DNA of 64,000 bases. It comes from Salibacterium lacus. Lineage in GTDB: Bacteria; Bacillota; Bacilli; Bacillales; Marinococcaceae. Positions within the stretch are counted from its first letter, which is position 1, and each line of letters begins with the position of its first letter. The translations under genes were made by a program, and so were the position numbers. The stretch is from NCBI RefSeq assembly GCF_042684865.1, contig NZ_JBHUML010000003.1:62001-126000 (forward strand), written 5' to 3'. Under the pieces are notes generated by a model that saw nothing but the letters and a program-made list of their open reading frames with translations, had not been told where the DNA came from and did not search any database. Positions 60,667-64,000 of this stretch are shown here, piece by piece.

Positions 60667-62232
60667 CTAATCAGATGATGATAATGTTCTTTTACCGGAC
60701 GCGTGTCTGCGCTGCACGTCGGAGATCGCTTTAAATTCGTCGTGCAGCCCTCTGGCCAGTCTCAGAAAAATTGGTTTGATGTCACGGTATGCTGTCACAT
60801 TTTCCTCCACCGGCTGATGTTTGAGGGTTGTTTTGATAAGATCACGGACACTTGATAAATCAGGGACCATTTCCAGGGCATACATCGCGAGCCAGGCTGC
60901 CCCAAAGCAGGAGCCTTGATGACTCTCAGGAAATACAATGTCCTCCTCAAAAATATCAGCCATCATCTGCCGCCACAGTTCAGAACGCGCAAAACCTCCA
61001 CCGCAGCGGTATTCCGTGGGCTGTACTCCCGATTCCGTCAATGCGATAACCACAGAATACATCTGGTACATGACACCCTCGAGTACACTCCGCACCATAT
61101 GATTACGGCCGTGATTCAGCGTCAGACCAAAAAATACCCCCTTCGTATCCGAATCCCAAAACGGCGCCCTTTCTCCCATGAGATAAGGAAGAAAGACAAG
61201 ACCATCTGCACCAGGCTGAATGGCTGAAGCCCGTTTCGTCATTTCATCAAACGTGCTTTCCTCTTTAGATGCCGGTGCTCCATCAAGATCCGGGTAGAGC
61301 TGTTCCTTGATCCACTGAAGGGCAATACCGCCGTTATTGATCGGCCCGCCGATCACCCATTTGTCTTCTGTCAGCTCGTAGCAGAAGATCCTTCCTTTAG
61401 GATCAAGTGTCGGCTTATCGACAACTGTCCGTACCGCTCCGCTCGTCCCGATGGAACAGGCAGCCTGCCCCGGCGAAACCGCTCCGGCCCCGATGTTGGC
61501 AAGCACTCCGTCACTTGCTCCTATTACAAATGGCGTATCGGGATCGATATCAAGTTCCTCCGCAGCCTCACGTGTCAGTCCTTTGATCCTATACGTTGCC
61601 GGTACCAGTTCTGACAGTTGATCTACCGTGATGCCTGCTGTTCTTAACGCTTTGTCATCCCACTGTTTTGTTTTAAGTTCAAACAACCCGGTTGCTGAAG
61701 CGATAGAGTGATCCACCAGGAAACGGCCGAATAATTGATAAATGACATATTCCTTAATCGATATCCACTTCGCAGCCCTTTCAAAAATGTCGGGCTGGTT
61801 ACGTTGAAACCACATCAATTTCGTCAGCGGAGACATCGGGTGTACCGGCGTTCCAGTCCGGAGATAAAGCTCGTGTCCGCCGTCTTCCTTCAATTCCTCC
61901 GCTTCTTTCACCGAACGCTGATCCGCCCAGGTCACCGCATTCGTCAGTATGTTTCCACTGTGATCCAGAGCAAGAAGACTGTGCATCGCGGCACTGAACC
62001 CTGCACCGGCCACCACTGCTCCTTTTTTCTGAACCTCATAAACGACGTGTGACAACGTTTTCTTAACCGCTTTCAAAATTTCCTCAGGATCCTGCTCTTT
62101 TCGTGAAGGATCCGGTGAATACAGCGTATACTCTGCTTCCTGCTCCGCGTGTATTTCTCCATCCACGTCATATGCCAGGCATTTCGTGCTTGTCGTGCCA
62201 ATATCAAGGCCGATAACTACCTGTCTGCTCAT
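60667..62232 (-). CDS. gntK: Gluconokinase (FGGY family)
   Basis: About 521 residues. FGGY carbohydrate kinase: VVIGLDIGTTSTKCLAYD and SCFGAAWLAMYALEM mark the ATPase halves, and GAAMHSLLALDH-like AAMHSLL, NAVTWADQRSVKEAEEL and GASDGVLANIGAGAVSPGQAACSIGTSGAVR are gluconokinase-type signatures. It phosphorylates gluconate to 6-phosphogluconate. The ATG at 62232 follows GAGAGGG; an upstream in-frame start is unsupported. First gene of gntK-gntP-gnd, under a promoter and putative operators shared with the divergent RpiR-type regulator. Confidence 0.93.
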   Translation of the reverse strand: MSRQVVIGLDIGTTSTKCLAYDVDGEIHAEQEAEYTLYSPDPSRKEQDPEEILKAVKKTLSHVVYEVQKKGAVVAGAGFSAAMHSLLALDHSGNILTNAVTWADQRSVKEAEELKEDGGHELYLRTGTPVHPMSPLTKLMWFQRNQPDIFERAAKWISIKEYVIYQLFGRFLVDHSIASATGLFELKTKQWDDKALRTAGITVDQLSELVPATYRIKGLTREAAEELDIDPDTPFVIGASDGVLANIGAGAVSPGQAACSIGTSGAVRTVVDKPTLDPKGRIFCYELTEDKWVIGGPINNGGIALQWIKEQLYPDLDGAPASKEESTFDEMTKRASAIQPGADGLVFLPYLMGERAPFWDSDTKGVFFGLTLNHGRNHMVRSVLEGVMYQMYSVVIALTESGVQPTEYRCGGGFARSELWRQMMADIFEEDIVFPESHQGSCFGAAWLAMYALEMVPDLSSVRDLIKTTLKHQPVEENVTAYRDIKPIFLRLARGLHDEFKAISDVQRRHASGKRTLSSSD

Positions 62233-62312
62233 ATTTATCCCTCTCATTTCTAACCTGCCAAACTGATGCGGGTTCTGATGAAAACTAAGTAAATATTTTT
62301 TCTTATAATCGA

Positions 62313-62340
62313 ATTATACAAGAAATTTTTTTTAGTTCAA
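62313..62340 (-). promoter_or_regulatory. SigA-type promoter of the gnt operon
   Basis: On the minus strand TTGAAC and TATAAT are 16 bp apart. A GAAA-T-rich dyad (62322-62335) fills the spacer, so a repressor there would block polymerase. Confidence 0.7.
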
Positions 62341-62394
62341 TAGGTTTTTTTCGAAAAAATTTTCATCGCCGTGCTTTTAACGAAAAAAAATTTC
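62322..62394. promoter_or_regulatory. Three candidate RpiR-type operator dyads
   Basis: Near-palindromic AT tracts GAAATTTTTTTT (62322), GAAAAAATTTTC (62353-62364) and GAAAAAAAATTTC (62382-62394) lie 31 and 29 bp apart, about three helical turns each. They lie between gntK and the divergent RpiR-type gene. Binding is inferred. Confidence 0.5.
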
Positions 62395-62439
62395 ATTTAA
62401 ACTGTACATAAGACTATAGACGAAAAGGAGCCCGGCCTT

Positions 62440-63297
62440 ATGAATGACGACAACACCACCCAGGTTCTGCACCGCATTCGTTCTTCCTACCGCCAGTTAA
62501 GTGAAAAAGAACAACTGATTGCCGATTACATTCTCAAGCATCCTGAATCCATCGTTCATTCCACCATCAACCAGATTGCCGACGATTTGATGGTCGCAGA
62601 TGCTACCGTTTTTCGTTTCTGCAAAAGGCTCGGCTTCAAAGGCTACCAGGCATTGAAAATTGCTCTGGCCTCCGAATTGGTTCATCCTATTCAGGATATC
62701 CATGAAGAAATAAATGAAACAGACTCCGAAATGGAGATTATGACGAAGGTATTTCAAGCGAATATGAATGCGGTGCAGTTCACAAAAGAAATACAGGAAA
62801 GTGAAAGTTTCCGGAAAGTACTGGATCATATTCTGCATGCAGAACAGCTCCATTTTTATGGAAACGGCGGTTCAGGGATAACCGCCCAGGATGGGCTGCA
62901 TAAATTTATCCGTACCGGTATTCCCTGCTTTGCCTACACCGATACCCATATGCAGCTGATGGCTGCCTCACAGCTGACGGGAAACGATGTTGTCTTTTTT
63001 ATTTCCCATACCGGTGCCAATAACGACCTTCTCGAAGTCGTAGAAACCGCTAAAGAAAACGGCGCCGTGACCGTCGGGATTACGAACCTGGCTAAATCAC
63101 CGCTGAGTAAGCAGGTCGACGTCTGTCTGTTCACCACCTCTGAAGAAACCGACTACCGCTCGGAAGCTTTATCCTCAAGAATCGCAGAACTCTCTCTGCT
63201 CGATGCGTTATATGTTAATTACAGTGTGAAAACAAAGGATAAAACGCAGAAGGCCGTTAATAAAATGCGAAAAGCTATATCAAAGCGCAGAGTATGA
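62440..63297 (+). CDS. MurR/RpiR family regulator of the gluconate operon
   Basis: 285 residues. An N-terminal helix-turn-helix of the HTH_6 kind (YRQLSEKEQLIADYILKHPESIVHSTINQIADDLMVADATVFRFCKRLGFKGYQALKIAL) is followed by a SIS sugar-phosphate domain (LHFYGNGGSGITAQDGLHKFIRTG; FFISHTGANNDLLEVVETAKENGA). It likely senses 6-phosphogluconate and controls the divergent gntK-gntP-gnd operon, in place of the GntR regulator of B. subtilis. AAAAGGAG precedes the ATG. Confidence 0.9.
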   Translation: MNDDNTTQVLHRIRSSYRQLSEKEQLIADYILKHPESIVHSTINQIADDLMVADATVFRFCKRLGFKGYQALKIALASELVHPIQDIHEEINETDSEMEIMTKVFQANMNAVQFTKEIQESESFRKVLDHILHAEQLHFYGNGGSGITAQDGLHKFIRTGIPCFAYTDTHMQLMAASQLTGNDVVFFISHTGANNDLLEVVETAKENGAVTVGITNLAKSPLSKQVDVCLFTTSEETDYRSEALSSRIAELSLLDALYVNYSVKTKDKTQKAVNKMRKAISKRRV

Positions 63298-63332
63298 TAA
63301 CCGCTGGGAAATTTATTTTCGGTGTTGGTGTC

Positions 63333-63490
63333 GGCTTGTAAATCTGCTTATCCGGCTCGTAAATGGCCTCATTCGGTTTGTAAAAGAGGCCGGTTGGACA
63401 GTAACAGCCGACTCGGACAGTATTGCCCTTCATTTGGCAGGTAAACAGCGGCAGCCGGCTGGTAAGCGCAGTTGTTTGGCAGGTATTTCT
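63333..63490 (+). repeat. 21-bp phased GGCNNGTAA array
   Basis: Eight copies of GG-N3-GTA(A) begin at 63333, 63354, 63375, 63396, 63415, 63436, 63457 and 63478: every step is 21 nt except one of 19. The core reads GGCTTGTAA, GGCTCGTAA, GGTTTGTAA, GGACAGTAA, GGACAGTAT, GGCAGGTAA, GGCTGGTAA, GGCAGGTAT. The 12 nt between cores are not conserved. It lies between the RpiR-type gene and the galactonate dehydratase gene. Confidence 0.8.
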
Positions 63491-63562
63491 TCTTCCCGTT
63501 CCCGGTTGCAGTTGTTTCGAACCGGCAATATCCCATGCTGCCGGAAGATAAACTTCAATCTA

Positions 63563-63620
63563 TAAAAATCCGGACGATATCGAATGCTCCTAGCGGCATC
63601 CGACATCGTCCGGATTTTTT
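63563..63620. terminator. Terminator between the RpiR-type and dehydratase genes
   Basis: AAAATCCGGACGAT pairs with ATCGTCCGGATTTT around a partly paired loop; six T residues follow on the plus strand and A on the other side. It can serve both converging genes. Confidence 0.8.
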
Positions 63621-63652
63621 AATCTATATTCTTTTGTTACAGGCTTCTCTGC

Positions 63653-64000
63653 CTACCACTCCGCGATGCTGCCATCGGCGTGGCGCCATACGGGGTTTTT
63701 CCAGTTATGCCCCTGAGCTGCGCGTTCTCTTACATAGTCCTCATTGACTTCGATACCCAGTCCCGGTCCCTGCGGAATATTCACATGGCCGTTTTCGTAA
63801 TCAAACACGCGGTGGTCTTTGATGTAGTCGAGCAGGTCATTTTCTTTGTTGTAATGAATACCGAGACTCTGTTCCTGGATAAAGGCGTTGTGAGCTGTTG
63901 CGTCAACATGCAGGCACGCGGCCAGCGCAATCGGACCGAGCGGGCAGTGCGGTGCCACAGCTACATCGTAAGCTTCGGCCATCGACGCTATTTTCTTCGT
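63653..64000 (-). CDS. dgoD: D-galactonate dehydratase, C-terminal part
   Basis: The last 116 residues of an enolase-superfamily dehydratase; the start lies beyond the window. VAPHCPLGPIALAACLHVDATAHNAFIQEQSLGIHYNK holds the catalytic His region, and NIPQGPGLGIEVNEDYVRERAA and the WRHADGSIAEW end are typical of DgoD. It removes water from galactonate to give 2-keto-3-deoxygalactonate. Next to the gluconate operon it extends a sugar-acid catabolic region, though it may belong to another operon off the window. Confidence 0.9.
   Translation of the reverse strand, partial: TKKIASMAEAYDVAVAPHCPLGPIALAACLHVDATAHNAFIQEQSLGIHYNKENDLLDYIKDHRVFDYENGHVNIPQGPGLGIEVNEDYVRERAAQGHNWKNPVWRHADGSIAEW

Noticed and set aside
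63333..63490. A CRISPR array
   Set aside because: The conserved core is only about 9 nt at 21-bp steps, without 24-36 nt repeats, equal unique spacers or cas genes.

Overview
The window looks like chromosome of an endospore-forming, low-to-mid GC Bacillota of the Bacillaceae type. The evidence is gene content seen here: a spore protein Tlp, YisL, YndJ, YhfK, YjdJ and YwaF family proteins, a MhqR/MhqO/MhqD cluster, HelD, HemAT, a quinol oxidase QoxABCD, AGGAGG-type ribosome binding sites, and many TTG/GTG starts. Many proteins are rich in Glu/Asp, which would fit a halo-alkaliphilic relative, but that is inference. No rRNA, tRNA, prophage, transposase or CRISPR array was seen.

Layout. 1-9 kb: end of an AEC transporter, a cation/proton antiporter, moaC, yisL, a paired SMR exporter, topB, a 2OG-Fe dioxygenase, a DUF2584 protein, a YhfK-like reductase and an EamA transporter. 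9-18 kb: MATE pump, YndJ-like protein, GNAT, chemoreceptor, HelD, methyltransferase. 18-25 kb: acyl-CoA dehydrogenase, SDR, EamA transporter, HemAT with a SigD-type promoter, and the quinone/electrophile-response cluster mhqR-mhqO-mhqD with a perfect palindromic operator. 25.3-28.3 kb: an accessory stretch with an unrecognised membrane protein/lipoprotein pair, bracketed by two copies of a phased intergenic repeat. 28-34.5 kb: metal handling, with FetAB-type iron export and a Fur-boxed siderophore binding protein plus a fused FecCD permease. 34.6-38.6 kb: a degenerate phosphofructokinase-like protein, transketolase and a DeoR/SorC-type regulator. 39-51 kb: qoxABCD, rarD, htpX, aconitase with a tiny zinc-finger protein, flavin reductase, uracil-DNA glycosylase, flotillin. 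51-58 kb: tlp, alsT, an SLH/SH3/amidase wall hydrolase, and membrane proteins. 58-64 kb: a gluconate operon gntK-gntP-gnd with a divergent RpiR-type regulator, and the 3' end of a galactonate dehydratase gene.

The most unusual material lies between genes. Three intergenic sequence families consist of short motifs repeated at near-integral numbers of DNA helical turns. One alternates ACGTTT and AAACGT/TTATGAA boxes every 26/27 bp (25.4, 28.1 and 53.2 kb). One alternates AGTGTCCA and TGGACACT boxes with a 51-52 bp period (49.1 and 58.2 kb). One repeats GGCNNGTAA about every 21 bp (63.3 kb). In addition, two larger elements with GTCTGGGACAAA-type inverted ends lie at 50.9 and 53.0 kb. The other notable items are the phosphofructokinase-like pseudoenzyme ahead of transketolase, an amidase gene that appears to start at ATT, and a family-4-like uracil-DNA glycosylase without its iron-sulfur cysteines. 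All assignments come from reading sequence and remembered family features; no database search was run.
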